DNA of 64,000 nt, taken from assembly GCA_036417435.1 (NCBI GenBank), contig CM070916.1:20902052-20966051 (forward strand), written 5' to 3'. Positions 13,070-24,089 of the stretch are shown here, in pieces (the stretch's first letter is position 1; the number at the start of each line of letters is the position of its first letter). This DNA is from Inia geoffrensis. Taxonomy: Eukaryota; Chordata; Mammalia; Artiodactyla; Iniidae. A model generated the notes under the pieces. It worked only from the letters and a program-made list of their open reading frames with translations, had not been told where the DNA came from and searched no databases. Made by a program: the position numbers and the translations under genes.

Positions 13070-14395
13070 ATATCTACTAAACAGAACTTGCACATTTTTG
13101 TTGTTATTGGGTCATACTGAAAGACAAAGAGGATCTATTATGAAGGCAAATGGTACGTTTATTTAATGTCACCTAATTATAAACACATAAAACTGACCTC
13201 AGCTTTAACTAAATAGTCAGAATTATAAATCATAAATCAGGAACTAACTATGGGATTAACAAACTCTTTTAGCTCATACTATTTTTTGAATGGCTCATTC
13301 TTCTAGGCATTGGTTTTAGCATTCATTTTATTAATCTGACCTACATTTTTTGCTTCACGGAGTTTATCATCATGGAGGACATGCTCATCTAAGTAAAATG
13401 GAGCATATGAGAGATGTTCTCACATATTCAGCACACTGGTCATTCTAATTTTTTTAAAGCCATTCGTTATTCTTTCTTGCTTTGTTTGTTTTTCAGTTGT
13501 CAGAGGAATTAAAAGTCAAAATATAAGCTGATGTAAATATGCCTCTGAATTAGACCCCTGTTTAGAGTTTAGCAACAATGTCAAACATTCCCTACTAGGA
13601 AGCTATTAATTCTAGAAGCGGAGGCTCAGAATGAAGAAAGGAGGTTGTGTATTAGTGTGTTTATTTCGTAATGATGTGAAATGTGCTCCTTTGCATTTAA
13701 ATGGACAGAAAAAGAACAAAGCATTAACTTGGGGTTCATTAAAAGTAAACATAAGCCTGTCCATTTATTACATTCCCCCCAAAAATCTCCTCTGGTGAAA
13801 AACAAAATCACTAGCACAAACAGCTGGATTAGTGTGACGCCATGCTGCCTAAATACCATTGTTTGACAGGTTTAGTGTCACTTTTGTACTATACATACCA
13901 CAGAGAGAGATGTTGAGTTGCATCCAGCAGGGTGGCTAACATTCTGTAGCTAATTACGAATAGCTCCATGACAGTACTGAAAGAAGAACGACACTGCATA
14001 TGTCTCAGAAGGGAATAGAGAGATATTTTGTTTACAGTCACCCATCTGTCTGGTCACAACAGAATTACATATGAGTACTAGCCATAGTTTAGTGTGTCCT
14101 TCAAGGATGATTTTCTCATTATATGCATTCTATCACCTACTTCTCAGATACAGCCTGCCAGTCATCATTTCTACTCTTTACGAAGGATAATACACCTGAT
14201 ATTCCAAGGCTTCAACCTAACTGAAGACCTTCTAAAAGACTCCATAGTCATACAGAGAATACTGCTTTGTTGGATAAAGGCTGAATTCAAGTAAAGAAAA
14301 AAAAGCGCGGGAGAGGCAAAAGGAGAAATCAAATGTCTGCATTTCAACTAATCTGTGCCTGTTTTGTTCTATGGCTAGCATAAAAGAATACACAT
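13070..14395. other. Unique sequence
   Basis: No repeat family is identified. Overlapping chance frames occur on both strands at 13626-13866. The part at 13480-13870 is listed in the findings as a possible conserved non-coding element. Confidence 0.35.
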
Positions 14396-14399
14396 TAAC

Positions 14400-14575
14400 C
14401 TGCATTGGAAAGGACCTAAAATAGCATCTACCCCATATTCCTCACTTTGTGGCTGAGTATATGAGGTTCAGAGAGGTTAAACACAGGGGCTTTACACAGA
14501 GAGGCTTGTGTAAAGTTCAAAGAGAGAATGACAGAACCCACATTCCCTGATACCTAGGGCCTCAATATCAGTATA
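14400..14575 (-). repeat. MIR SINE, inverted
   Basis: Plus-strand text 'tatatgaggttcagagaggt' then 'acagaacccacattccctga' follows the inverted MIR (gaggctcagagaggttaag ... cagagccgggattcgaaccc). Confidence 0.6.
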
Positions 14576-14729
14576 CAAGCAAATCTAGCTGAGAACCTTT
14601 TCAAGCATTTCTTCTCACTGACACTGCAGACCCAGAGAGAACAGGGCAGGGGGCAGGGAGGGGGAAGCCAGAGCAAGCAAACTCACTGTAGATGTACCAT
14701 CTCCTTCAAAGAAGCAGAACCTTTACATC

Positions 14730-14910
14730 TCTCAAGGCATCTAAAACGCTCTGTCTTGTTACTACAAATCTTTCTTTACGTATTGTATCTTACCCACTTG
14801 AGGGCAGTATCTCTGTCCAAATCATGTGTCTACTATAGAGCCTTTTATGTTCAGTAGGTGTTTGGCATACACGCAAAATGAAAGGATGAAAGAATAAATG
14901 AATTAATGAA
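14730..14910 (+). repeat. L2 LINE 3' fragment
   Basis: The passage acttgagggcagtatctctg ... tcagtaggtgtttggcatac ending in an aataaatgaattaatg run matches the L2 3' end in sense orientation. It is diverged. Confidence 0.6.
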
Positions 14911-15123
14911 AGCCAAGTCCATCAAAGTTAAGCTAGTACCAAAGTAAATCTTTATTTCCATCAAGTCAGAAACTGGTCAACAAATAACGCTTTATCAGTG
15001 TAAGACTAATGTAGCCCAAAGTTCCACAGGCAAACTTGGCTATTTGGAGAATGCAGCAAGGAGAAAAGGGATCTTTGATTGCAGGCTCTGTTCTAACAGA
15101 GATAACTCTAAAGATGAATTTTT

Positions 15124-15458
15124 TTTTAATAAAATCATTTATTTATTCTTTTATTTCTGGCTGCTTTGGGTCTTCGTTGCTGCATGCAGGTTTTCTCTAG
15201 TTGCGGCAAGCGGGGGCTACTCTTCATTGCAGTGGGCGGGCTTCTCATTGTGGTGGCTTCTCTTGTTGCGGAGCAAGGGCTCTAGGCGCACAAGCTTCAG
15301 TAGTTGTGGCTCACAGGCTCTAGAGTGCAGGCTCAGTAATCGTGGCGCACGGGCTTAGTTGCTCCGCGGCATGTGGGATCTTCCCAGACCAGAGCTTGAA
15401 CCTGTGTCTCCTACGTAGTCAGGCGGATTCTTAACCACTGTGCCACCAGGGAAGTCCC
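15124..15458 (-). mobile_element. CHR-1-type SINE, inverted
   Basis: The plus strand starts with the T-rich tail (tttattcttttatttctggc), passes the CHR-1-specific body (gttgctgcatgcaggttttc) and ends with the complement of the tRNA-like head (accactgtgccaccagggaa). The body carries the internal promoter boxes on the minus strand. A direct repeat taaagatgaatttt / taatgatgaatttt (from 15109 and 15459) with one mismatch is the target-site duplication. CHR SINEs derive from a tRNA-Glu-like gene and are moved by L1-type or RTE-type machinery. Confidence 0.9.
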
Positions 15459-15594
15459 TAATGATGAATTTTTAAATGACATTAGAGATACTCAGATCTC
15501 TGCTCTTGAGACTCTTTTAGCCCATACACAAAGGTGCTCCCATCAGCTTTTGATTTCCTCATGGACTTATGGCTATGTGATACTACATTACACT

Positions 15595-15780
15595 TTTCTC
15601 TACCTGTGCACCCAGTTTCCCTCATAGCCTTCTTGCTACCTGATATTGAATTATGTTTTTATGTGTTTACTTGTTCATTGTCTGCCACCCCTCTTGCATA
15701 TTAGCTTTATAGAGCAAAGAGTTATCTTGTTCATCCCGTGTACTCAGTTCCCACACAAGTGTTGAATGAATCAATCAGAC
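15595..15780 (+). repeat. L2 LINE 3' fragment
   Basis: The text ttacttgttcattgtctgcc followed by an L2-like tail (gcaaagagttatcttgttca ... gtgttgaatgaatcaat) is the sense L2 3' end. It abuts the next element. Confidence 0.6.
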
Positions 15781-15785
15781 TGAAA

Positions 15786-16605
15786 TGATCACCTCCCACC
15801 AGTCAGGATGGCCATCACCCAAAAATCTACAAACAATAAATGCTGGAGAGGGTGTGGAGAAAAGGAAACCCTCTTGCACTGTTGGTGGGAATGTAGATTG
15901 ATGCAGCCTCTTTGGAGAAAAGTTTGGAGGTTCCTTAAAAAACTAAAGATAGAACTACCATATGACCAGCAATCCCACTACTGGGCATATACCCTGAGAA
16001 AAACATAATTCAAAAAGATACATGTACCCCAATATTCACTGCAGCACTATTAACAATAGCCAGGACATGGAAAAACCTAAATGTCCATCAACAGATGACT
16101 GGATAAAAAAGATGTGGTACATATATACAATGGAATATAACTTGGCCGTAAAAAGGAATGAAACTGGGTCATTTGTAGTGATGTGGATAAACCTAGAGTC
16201 TGTCATACAGAGTGAGTAAGTCAGAAAGAGAAAAACAAATATTGTATATTAACGCATATATATGGAATCTAGAAAAATGGTACTGGTGAACCTATTTGCA
16301 GGGCTTCCAGAGACATAGGAACAGACTTGTGGACACAAGGTGGGAAAGGGAAGGGTGGGATGAACTGAGAGAGCAGCATTGACATATATATACTACCATG
16401 CGTAAAACAGATAGCAAGTGGGAAGCTGCTATATAACACAGGGAGCTCAGCTCGGTGCTCTGTGGTAACCTAGAAGGGTGGGATGGGAGGGTGGGAGGAG
16501 GTCCAAGAGGGAGGGGCTATATGTACACATATAGCTGATTCACTTTGTTCTACAGCAGAAACTAATACAACATTGTAAAGCAATTATACTCCAATAAAAA
16601 AACAA
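15786..16605 (+). mobile_element. L1 3' fragment, 5'-truncated
   Basis: The fragment starts within distal ORF2 (cacctcccaccagtcaggat) and continues through the end of ORF2 and the 3'UTR (gggaagctgctatataacac ... gtaaagcaattatactccaa) to aataaaa and a short A-rich tail. The body is 5'-truncated, as is usual for target-primed reverse transcription. It is clearly younger than the surrounding L2. Confidence 0.92.
15808..16219 (+). pseudogene. L1 ORF2 C-terminal remnant
   Basis: Two adjacent frames represent the cysteine-rich C-terminus of L1 ORF2p. The first contains [18 protein letters not shown] then [20 protein letters not shown], and the second contains CPSTDDWIKKMWYIYTMEYN and WINLESVIQSE. 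The frame change and a stop between them (around 16005) break the gene. ORF2p is the endonuclease/reverse transcriptase, and only its last part remains here, so the copy is inert. Confidence 0.9.
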
Positions 16606-16619
16606 AACAAAATAATTAA

Positions 16620-16756
16620 ATGACCCATTGATAGACTGAATTATAAGAAACCCTCAATTTCAAAACGTTGTTTTTCCACCGAACTACTTATTATACTTTA
16701 TAACTAGTAAGAATTTTCCTTAATGTGTTTCCATATCACCCAAATCATATAGTTTG
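16620..16756. other. AT-rich unique sequence
   Basis: Nothing recognised. Confidence 0.4.
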
Positions 16757-16935
16757 AGAATAAGAACGAATATTCTCTCATTATTGCACAAATAGTTTAC
16801 CCCAAATCTAAGTTAACTACATTTGGCTGAAAAATTCCATTTAATATAATCCTTTGTGATCTGCCTGGTGTATGTGGCAGCCTATATGATGCCCACCCAA
16901 AGGCTATTTCACCACCAATCCCCAATCAAACTTCT
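16757..16935 (+). repeat. Diverged direct repeat, copy A
   Basis: This stretch matches a second copy at 17391-17570 in the same orientation. Both have a catttggctga / gatttggctgg core, then a ccatttaa-ataat block, tttgcctg/tctgcctg, a glycine-like gcggcag/tggcagcct block and ccaaaggttattccag/ccaaaggctatttcac. I do not recognise the family. It may be a local duplication or two copies of an unidentified repeat. Confidence 0.6.
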
Positions 16936-17390
16936 TTCTAAAAAAAAACATATCTGAATAATTATACTGTCTAGCCATGAATCTGGATCCCAGTTATCCT
17001 TGGAATAGGTAATACAGATGCTAAGAGTTATTTTAAATTTCAACCTAGATTTGAAAAATAGAATAAAACAGCTGTTTTGACCATCCATATAAGGGCAGAT
17101 CCAGGTTATCAAAATTATGAGATTACCTATTATCCATTAGTGTTCTAGTTTTCTTATTTTCACAAACCCTCTTTTCACTATATCAAAAGGGCTAGTCATT
17201 CTGCTTAGCAACCCAAACAAGTCAGTACAAATGGGAATAAATTTAGAATTTATAAATTCTAATAAATTAGAATTTAAAGAGAGTTCCATCTCTCTAAATG
17301 AACACTGAAGAGTAAGATATTGAGCCATTTTGATTCTTTTCTAAAGAAGGAATTACCAGCTAATGATACCTATACATGAAATATTTTGTT

Positions 17391-17570
17391 AAACAATAAC
17401 CAAGATTATCCTTCATTATTACATTAAAAATATACCCAATAATCTAAGCTAACCAGATTTGGCTGGTAAAATCCATTTAACATAATGCTTGATCATTTGC
17501 CTGCTGCTTGCGGCAGGCTGTTAAGGAGGCCCATCCAAAGGTTATTCCAGTCACCCACCAGCCTCTTCCT
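17391..17570 (+). repeat. Diverged direct repeat, copy B
   Basis: This is the partner of the block at 16757-16935, with the same order of motifs and roughly the same length, separated from it by about 0.45 kb. Small indels differ between copies, so the duplication is old. No target-site duplication or tail is visible. Confidence 0.6.
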
Positions 17571-18074
17571 CAACAGCAGAAGCCTAATTTTAATCAAATC
17601 TGGCCTCTTGCAGAAGCTATACACCACTGACCCTGGAACTTTACTGTACCTAAATTTCTTTTTTTTTTCTTAACATATTTATTGGAGTATAACTGCTTTA
17701 CAATGGTGTGTGAGTTTCTGCTGTGTAACAAAGTGAATTAGCTATACATATACATACATCCCCATATCTCCACCCTCTTGCATCTCCCTCCCACCCTCCC
17801 TATCCCACCCCTCCAGGTGGTCACAGAGCACCGAGCTGATCTCCCTGTGCTATGCGGCTGCTTCCCACTAGCTATCTCTTTTACATTTGGTAGTGTGTAT
17901 AAGTCCATGCCACTCTGTCACTTTATCCCAGCTTCCCCTTCCCCCTCCGCATCGCATGTCCTCAGGTCCATTCTCTACATCTGCATTTTTTTTCCCCCTT
18001 CTGCCCCTAGGATCTTCAGAACCCTTTTTTTTTTTTTTTTTTTTTAGATTCCAAATATATGTGTTAGCATACGG

Positions 18075-21000
18075 TATTTGTTTTTCTCTTTCTGACTTAC
18101 TTCACTCTGTATGACAGTCTCTAGGTCCATCCACCTCACTACAAATATCTCAATTTTGTTTCTCTTTATGGCTGAGTACTATTCCATTGTGTATATGTGC
18201 CACATCTTCTTTATCCATTCATCTGTTGATGGACACTTAGGTTGTTTCCATGTCCTGGTTATTGTAAATAGTGCTGCAATGAACATTGTGGTACATGACT
18301 CTTTTTGAACTATGGTTTTCTCAGGGTATATGCCCAGTAGTGGGATTGCTGGGTTGTATGGTAGCTCTATTTTTAGTTTTTTGAGGAAACTCCATACTGT
18401 TCTCCATAGTGGCTGTATCAATTTACAGTCCCACCACCAGTGCAAGAGGGTTCCCTTTCTCCACACTCTCTCCAGCATTTATTGTTTGTAGATTTTTTGA
18501 TGATGGCCATTCTGACCAGTGTGAAGTGATACCTCATTGTGGTTTTGATTTGCATTTCTCTAATGATTACTGATTTGAGCATCCTTTCATGTGTTTGTTG
18601 GCAATCTGTATATCATCCTTGTAGAAATGTCTGTTTAGGTCTTCTGCCCATTTTGGGATTGGGTTGTTTGTTTTTTTGATATTGAGCTGCATGAGCGGCT
18701 TGTAAATTTTGGAGATTAATCCTTTGTCAGTTGCTTCGTTTGCAAATATTTTCTCCCATTATGAGTGTTGTCTTTTCGTCCTGTTTATGGTTTCCCTTGC
18801 TGTGCAAAAGCTTTTAAATTTCATTAGGTCCAATTTGTTTATTTTTGTTTTTATTTCCATTTCTCTAGGAAGTGGGTCCAAAAAGATCTTGCTGTGATTT
18901 CTGTCAAACAGTGTTCTTCCTATGTTTTCCTCTAAGAGTTTTATAGTGTCTGGCCTTACATTTAGGTCTTTAATCCATTTTGAGTTTATTTTTGTGTATG
19001 GTGTTAGGAAGTGTTCTAATTTCATTCTTTTGCATGTAGCTGTCCAGTTTTCCCAGCACAACTTATTGAAGAGGCTGTCTTTTCTTCATTGTATATTCTT
19101 GCCTCCTTTATCAAAGATACGGTGACCATATGAGCATGGGTTTATCTCTGGGCTTTCTCTCCTGTTCCACTGATCTATATTTCTGTTTTTGTGCCAGTAC
19201 CATACTGTCTTGATTACTGTAGCTTTGTAGTATAGTCTGAAGTCAGGGAGCCTGATTGCTCCAGCTCCGTTTTTCTTTCTCAAGATTGCTTTGGCTATTC
19301 ACGGTATTTGTTTTTTTAACATTTTTATTGGAGTATAATTGCTTTAGAATGGTGTGTTAGTTTCTGCTTTACAACAAAGTGAATCAGCTATATATATACT
19401 ATTCGGGTCTATCCTGTTTCCATACAAATTGTGAAATTATTTGTGCTAGTTCTGTGAAAAATGCCATTGGTAGTGTGATAGGGATTGCACTGAATCTGTA
19501 GATTGCTGTGGGTAGTATAGTCATTTTCACAATGTTGATTCTTCCAATCCAAGAACATGGTATATCTCTCCGTTTGTTTGTATCATCTTTAATTTCTTTC
19601 ATCAGTGTCTTATAGTTTTCTGCACACAGTTCTTTTCTCTCCTTAGGTAGGTTTATTCCTAGCTATTTTATTCTTTTCATTGCAATGGTAATGGGAGTGT
19701 TCCCTTAATTTCTCTTTCAGATTTTTCATCATTAGTGTATAGAAATGCAAGAGATTTCTGTGCATTAATTTTGTATCCTGCTATTTTACCAAATTCATTG
19801 ATTAGCTCTAGTAGTTTTCTGGTAGCATCTTTAGGATTCTCTATGTATAGTATCATGTCATCTGCAAACAGTGAAAGTTTTACTTCTTTTCAGATTTGGA
19901 TTCCTTTTATTTCCTGTTCTTCTCTGATTGCTGTGGCAATCAGAAACTTCCAAAACTAAGTTGAATAATAGTGGTGAGAGCGGGCAACCTTGTCTTGTTC
20001 CTGATCTTAGTGGAAATGGTTTCAGTTTTTCACCATTGAGAACGATTTGGCTGTGGGTTTGTCATATATGGCCTTTATTATGTTGAGGTAAGTTCCCTCT
20101 ATGCCTACTTTCTGGAGGGTTTTTATCAAAAATTGGTGTTGAATTTTGTCGAAAGCTTTTTCTGCATCTATTGAGGTGATCATACAGTTTTTCTCCTTCA
20201 GTTTGTTAATATGGTGTATCACATTGATAGATTTGCGTATATTGAAGAATTCTTGCATTCCTGGGATAAACCCCACTTGATCATAGTGTATGATCCTTTT
20301 AATGTGCTGTTGCATTCTGTTTGCTAATATTTTGTTAAGGATTTTTGCATCTATGCTCATCAGTGATATTGGTCTGTAGTTTTCTTTTGGGGGCATCTTT
20401 GTCTGGTTTTGGTATCAGGGTGATGGTGGTCTTGCAGAATGAGTCTGGGAGTGTTTCTCCCTCTGCTATATTTTGGAAGAGTCTGTGAAGGATGGGTGTT
20501 AGCTCTTCTCTAAATGTTTGAAAGAATTCACCCGTGAAGCCATCTGGTCCTGGGCTTTTGTTTGTTGGAAGATGATGATGATGATCCTTTGTATTTCTGC
20601 AGTGTCAGTTGTTACTTCTCCTTTTTCATTTCTAATTCTGTTGATTTCAGTCTTCTCCCTTTTTTTCTTGTTGAGTCTGGCTAATGGTTTATCAATTTTG
20701 TGTATCTTCTCAAAGAACCAGCTTTTAGTTTTATTGATCTTTGCTACTGTTGCCTTCATTTCTTTTTCATTTATTTCTGATCTGATCTTTATGCTTTCTT
20801 CTTCCTACTAACTTTCGGGGTTTTTTTGTTCTTCTTTCTCTAATTGCTTTAGGTGTAAGGTTAGGCCCTTTATTTGAGATTTTTCTCGTTTCTGGAGGTA
20901 AGATTGTATTGCTATAACTTCCCTCTTAAAACTGCTTTTGTTTCATCCCATAGGTCGTGGGTCATCATGTTTTCATTGTCATTTGTTTCTAGGTATCTTT

Positions 21001-21806
21001 TTATTTCTTCTTTGATTTCTTCAGTGATCTCTTGGTTATTTAGTTGCGTATTGTTAAGCCTCCACGTGTTTGTATTTTTACAGTTTTTTTCCTGTAATTG
21101 ATATCTAGTCTCATAGCGCTGTGGTCGAAAAAGACACTTGATACGATTTCAATTTCCTTAAATTTACCAAGGCTTGATTTGTGAACCAAGATATGATCTA
21201 TCCTGAAGAATGTTCCATGAGCACTTGAGAAGAAACTGTAATCTGCTCTTTTTGGATGGAATGTCCTATAAATATCAATTAAGTCCATCTTGTTTAATGT
21301 ATCATTTAAAGCTTGTGTTTTGTTATTTATTTCCATTTTGGATGATCTGTCCACTGGGAAAGTGGGGTGTTAAACTCCCCTACTCTGATTGTGTTACTGT
21401 CGATTTCTCCTTTTATGGCTGTTAGCATTTGCCTTATGTATTGAGGTGCTCCTATGTTGGGTGCATAACTATTTACAATTGTTATATCTTCTTCTTGGAT
21501 TCATCCCTTGATCATTATGTAGTGTCCTTCTTTGTCTCTTCTAATAGTCTTTATTTTAAAGTCTATTTTGTCTGATATGAGAATTGCTACTCCAGCTTTC
21601 TTTTGATTTCCATTTACATGGAATATCTTTTTCCATCCCCTCACTTTCAGTCTGTATGTGTCCCTAGGTCTGAAGTGGGTCTCTTGTAGACAGCACATGT
21701 ACAGGTCTTGTTTTTGTGCCCATTTCACCAGTCTATGTCTTTTGGTTGGGGCATTTAATCCATTTACATTCAAGGTGATTATCCATATGTATGTTCCTAT
21801 TACCAT
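18075..21806 (-). pseudogene. L1 ORF2 (endonuclease/reverse transcriptase), broken
   Basis: ORF2p nicks target DNA and reverse-transcribes L1 RNA. The start is at 21806, where the frame begins MVIGTYIWIITLNVNGLNAP. It shows the AP-endonuclease start NVNGLN and the catalytic-region motif QETHF. The EN remainder (21040-21354, with ending SDHSAMRLDI-like FFDHSAMRLDINYR) is in another fragment. The RT domain is at 20022-20396 ([18 protein letters not shown]). The catalytic FADD codons lie at 19857-19868. Distal fragments follow at 19399-19602, 18759-19061 and 18179-18478 ([13 protein letters not shown]). An in-frame TAG after TME near 18179 and several frameshifts break it, and a small L1 insert at 19301-19398 interrupts it. 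Confidence 0.92.
19301..19398 (-). mobile_element. Nested L1 3' fragment inside L1 ORF2
   Basis: A short block starts with a T-run (tttttttaacatttttattg) and carries the inverted L1 3'UTR (gtataattgctttagaatgg ... caaagtgaatcagctatata). This is the same text as the host element's own 3' end at 17675-17750. It lies in the middle of ORF2, where it has no place. The host sequence resumes at attcgggtctatcctgtttc. The direct repeat ctattc (19295-19300 and 19399-19404) fits a target-site duplication. Confidence 0.85.
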
Positions 21807-21864
21807 TTTCTTAATTGTTTTGGGTTTGTTATTGTAAGTCTTTTCCTTCTCTTGTGTTTCCTGC

Positions 21865-22761
21865 CTAGATAAGTTTCTTTCGCATTTGTTGTAGAGCTGG
21901 TTTGGTGGTGCTGAATTCTCTTAGCTTTTGCTTGTCTGTAAAGGTTTTAATATCTCCATCAAATCTGAATGAGATCCTTGCTGGGTAGAGTAATCTTGAT
22001 TGTAGGTTTTTCCCTTTTATCCTTTTAAATATGTCCTGCCACTCCCTTTTGGCCTGCAGTTTCTGCTGAAAGATCATCTGTTAATCCCAGTGAGGATTCC
22101 CTTGTATGTTAATTGTTGCTTTTCCCTTCCTGCTTTTAATATTTTTTCTTTGTGTTTTATTTTTGATACTTTGATTAATATGTGTCTTGGTGTGTTTCTC
22201 CTTAGATTTGTCCTGTATGGGACTCTCTGTGCTTCCTGGACAGCTTGAGTGACTATTTCCTTACTCATATTAGGGAACTTTTCAAATATAATTTCTTCAA
22301 ATATTTTCTCAGTCCTTTTTTCTTTTCTCTTCTTCTTCTGGGACCCCTATAATTTCAATGTTGGTGCCTTTAATGTTGTCCCGGAGGTCTCTGAGATTAT
22401 CCTCAATTCTTTTTATTCTGTTTTCTTTATTCTGCTCTGCAGTAGTTATTTCCACCATTTTACCCTCCAGGTCACTCTTCCGTTCTTCTTCCTCAGTTAT
22501 TCTGCTACTGATTCCTTCTAGAGAATTTTTAATTTCATTTATTGTGTTGTTCATCATTTTTCCTTTGCTCTTTAGTTCATCTAGGTACTTGTTAAACGTT
22601 TCTTGTATTTTCTCCATTCTATTTCCAAGATTTTGGATCATCTTTACTATTATTACTCTGAATTCTTTTTCAGGTAAACTGCCTATTTCCTCTTCATTTG
22701 CTTGGTCTGGTGGATTTTTACCTTGCTCCTTCATCTGCTGTGTGTTTCTCTGTCTTCTCAT
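21865..22761 (-). pseudogene. L1 ORF1 (RNA-binding protein), broken
   Basis: ORF1p is the trimeric nucleic-acid-binding L1 protein. The first frame (22761 down to 22309, 150 residues) starts MRRQRNTQQMKEQ and is rich in Glu, Lys and Asn with a heptad pattern (coiled-coil: RMEKIQETFNKYLDELKSKG). It then enters the conserved RRM start (NLRDLRDNIKGTNIEIIGVP). The C-terminal domain follows in two other frames: 22074-22268 (RTNLRRNTPRHILIKVSKI) and 21865-22077 (LYPARISFRFDGDIKTFTDK). It ends in TAG at 21865. At least two frameshifts break the gene. It lies upstream of ORF2 with a short gap, as in all L1. Confidence 0.92.
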
Positions 22762-22764
22762 TTT

Positions 22765-23255
22765 GCTTAACTTACTGTGTTTGGGGTCTCCTTTTCGCAG
22801 GCTGCAGGTTCATAGTTCTCATTGTTTTTGATGTCTGTCTCCAGTGGCTAAGGTTGGTTTAGTGGGTTGTGTAGGCTTCCTGGTAGAGAGGACTAGTGCC
22901 CATGTTCTGGTGGATGAGGCTGGATCTTGTCTTTCTGGTGGGCAGATCCATGTCTGGTGGTGTGTTTTGGGGTGTCTGTGAACTTATTATGATTTTAGGC
23001 AGCCTCTCTGCTAATGGGTGGGTTTGTGTTCCTGTCTTGCTAGTTGTTTGGCATAGGGTGTCCAGCACTGTAGCTTGGTGGTCGTTGAGTGGAGCTGGGT
23101 CTTAGTGTTGAGACAGAGATCTCTGGGAGAGTTTTCCCCATTTGATATCACTTGGGGCTGGGAGGTCTCTGGTAGACCAATGTCCTGAACTTGTCTCTCC
23201 CACCTCAGAGGCTCAGGCCTGACACCCAGCCAGAGCACCAAGACCCTGTCATCCA
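22765..23255 (-). promoter_or_regulatory. L1 5'UTR, partial
   Basis: The sequence upstream of ORF1 in reading direction is the artiodactyl-type L1 5' leader, which carries the internal Pol II promoter in intact copies. Several short frames through it (22859-23068, 23011-23256) are non-coding leader. The full 5' end is not obvious, so the copy is probably slightly truncated. Confidence 0.7.
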
Positions 23256-23257
23256 CA

Positions 23258-23375
23258 CCATTCTAGGTCACAAAGATATTCTCATGTTTCTTTCTTCCAG
23301 AAGCTTTACACATACTAGAATGGCATACAACTCAGCAATTCCACTCCTAAGCATTTACCTCGAGGAGGGGATGTG
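23258..23375. repeat. Ancient L1 fragments in opposite orientations
   Basis: The part ggtcacaaagatattctcat to ccagaagctttac resembles an inverted old L1 ORF2 segment. The part aatggcatacaactcagcaa then ttccactcctaagcatttac resembles the sense distal L1 ORF2 text of L1M families. The junction between the two lies near 23313. The fragments are short and diverged. Confidence 0.5.
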
Positions 23376-23625
23376 TGAGGAGCTACCTTCCACAGAATGG
23401 TAAAAGACCCTGGCCAAGAGGTGTGGAATCAAGAGAAAATCCAAGTTGAGGCCACGGCATCAGTGCAGCAGGGGAGCAGGGGGGCCCGTTGCCACCGAGA
23501 GAGCACGTGGCTTCACTATCAGCTGTCTAAATGATTGAACAATCAATTCCTTTATTGAGTTTGATCTTCTGTTCTTTTAACTGAAAAATCTGGCATTACT
23601 TTTCCCTTGCTGGAAGAATACAACT

Positions 23626-23751
23626 TTTTTTTTTCTTTTTTGGCGGCACCAAACAGCATGCAAGACCTTAGTTCTCCTACCAGGGATTGAACCTGTGCCC
23701 CCTGCAGTGGAAGTGCAGAGACCTAACCACAGGACTGGCCAGGGAATTCCC
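23626..23751 (-). mobile_element. Short CHR/Bov-tA-like tRNA SINE, inverted
   Basis: A T-rich tail (ttttcttttttggcggcacc) is followed by the inverted tRNA-like SINE body (ctaccagggattgaacctgt) and ends at the complement of the head (ggccagggaattccc). The direct repeat agaatacaact (23615-23625 and 23752-23762) is a perfect target-site duplication. It lacks the long CHR body and is only about 126 bp. Confidence 0.9.
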
Positions 23752-23850
23752 AGAATACAACTATTTTTAATCATTATTTCTAATGAGTTAATATGAGTTT
23801 AAATTATGAAATTGTTTTTTAAGTCTGTCTTATTCAAGGAATAATAGGAG

Positions 23851-23853
<3 letters not shown>

Positions 23854-23884
<31 letters not shown>

Positions 23885-24075
23885 TGGTACATGGGCCTCT
23901 CACTGTTGTGGCTTCTCCCGTTGCAAAGCACAGGCTCTGGATGCGCAAGCTCAGCGGCCATGGCTCACAGGCCCAGCCATTCTGCAGCATGTGGGGTCTT
24001 CCCAGACCGGGACACGAACCCATGTCCCCTGCATCGACAGGCGGACTGTCAACCACTGCGCCACCAGGGAAGCCC
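23854..24075 (-). mobile_element. CHR-2-type SINE, inverted
   Basis: A long T-run (A-tail) leads into gtggtacatgggcctctcac and the inverted CHR-2 body, ending at ccaccagggaagccc. Direct repeat aataggagaat / aacaggagaac (23843-23853 and 24076-24086) with two C/T-type differences is the target-site duplication. Open frames on both strands across it are SINE by-products. Confidence 0.93.
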
Positions 24076-24089
24076 AACAGGAGAACTTT

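Larger units (their letters stand above)
17660..23255 (-). mobile_element. Nearly full-length L1 retrotransposon
   Basis: The antisense element starts at 17660 with an oligo-T tract (the A-tail) and the inverted 3'UTR (attggagtataactgcttta, then a CT-rich run at 17770-17815). It proceeds through ORF2, the inter-ORF gap and ORF1, and reaches a partial 5'UTR ending near 23255. The length (about 5.6 kb including a 0.1 kb nested insertion) and the presence of part of the 5'UTR make this the largest element of the window. Both ORFs are interrupted by stops and frameshifts, so it is not active. No clear target-site duplication was found. Confidence 0.93.

Noticed and set aside
18179..21806. Reverse transcriptase / endonuclease as a functional gene
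   Set aside because: It is L1 ORF2 split by multiple stops and frameshifts with a nested insertion. A dead element.
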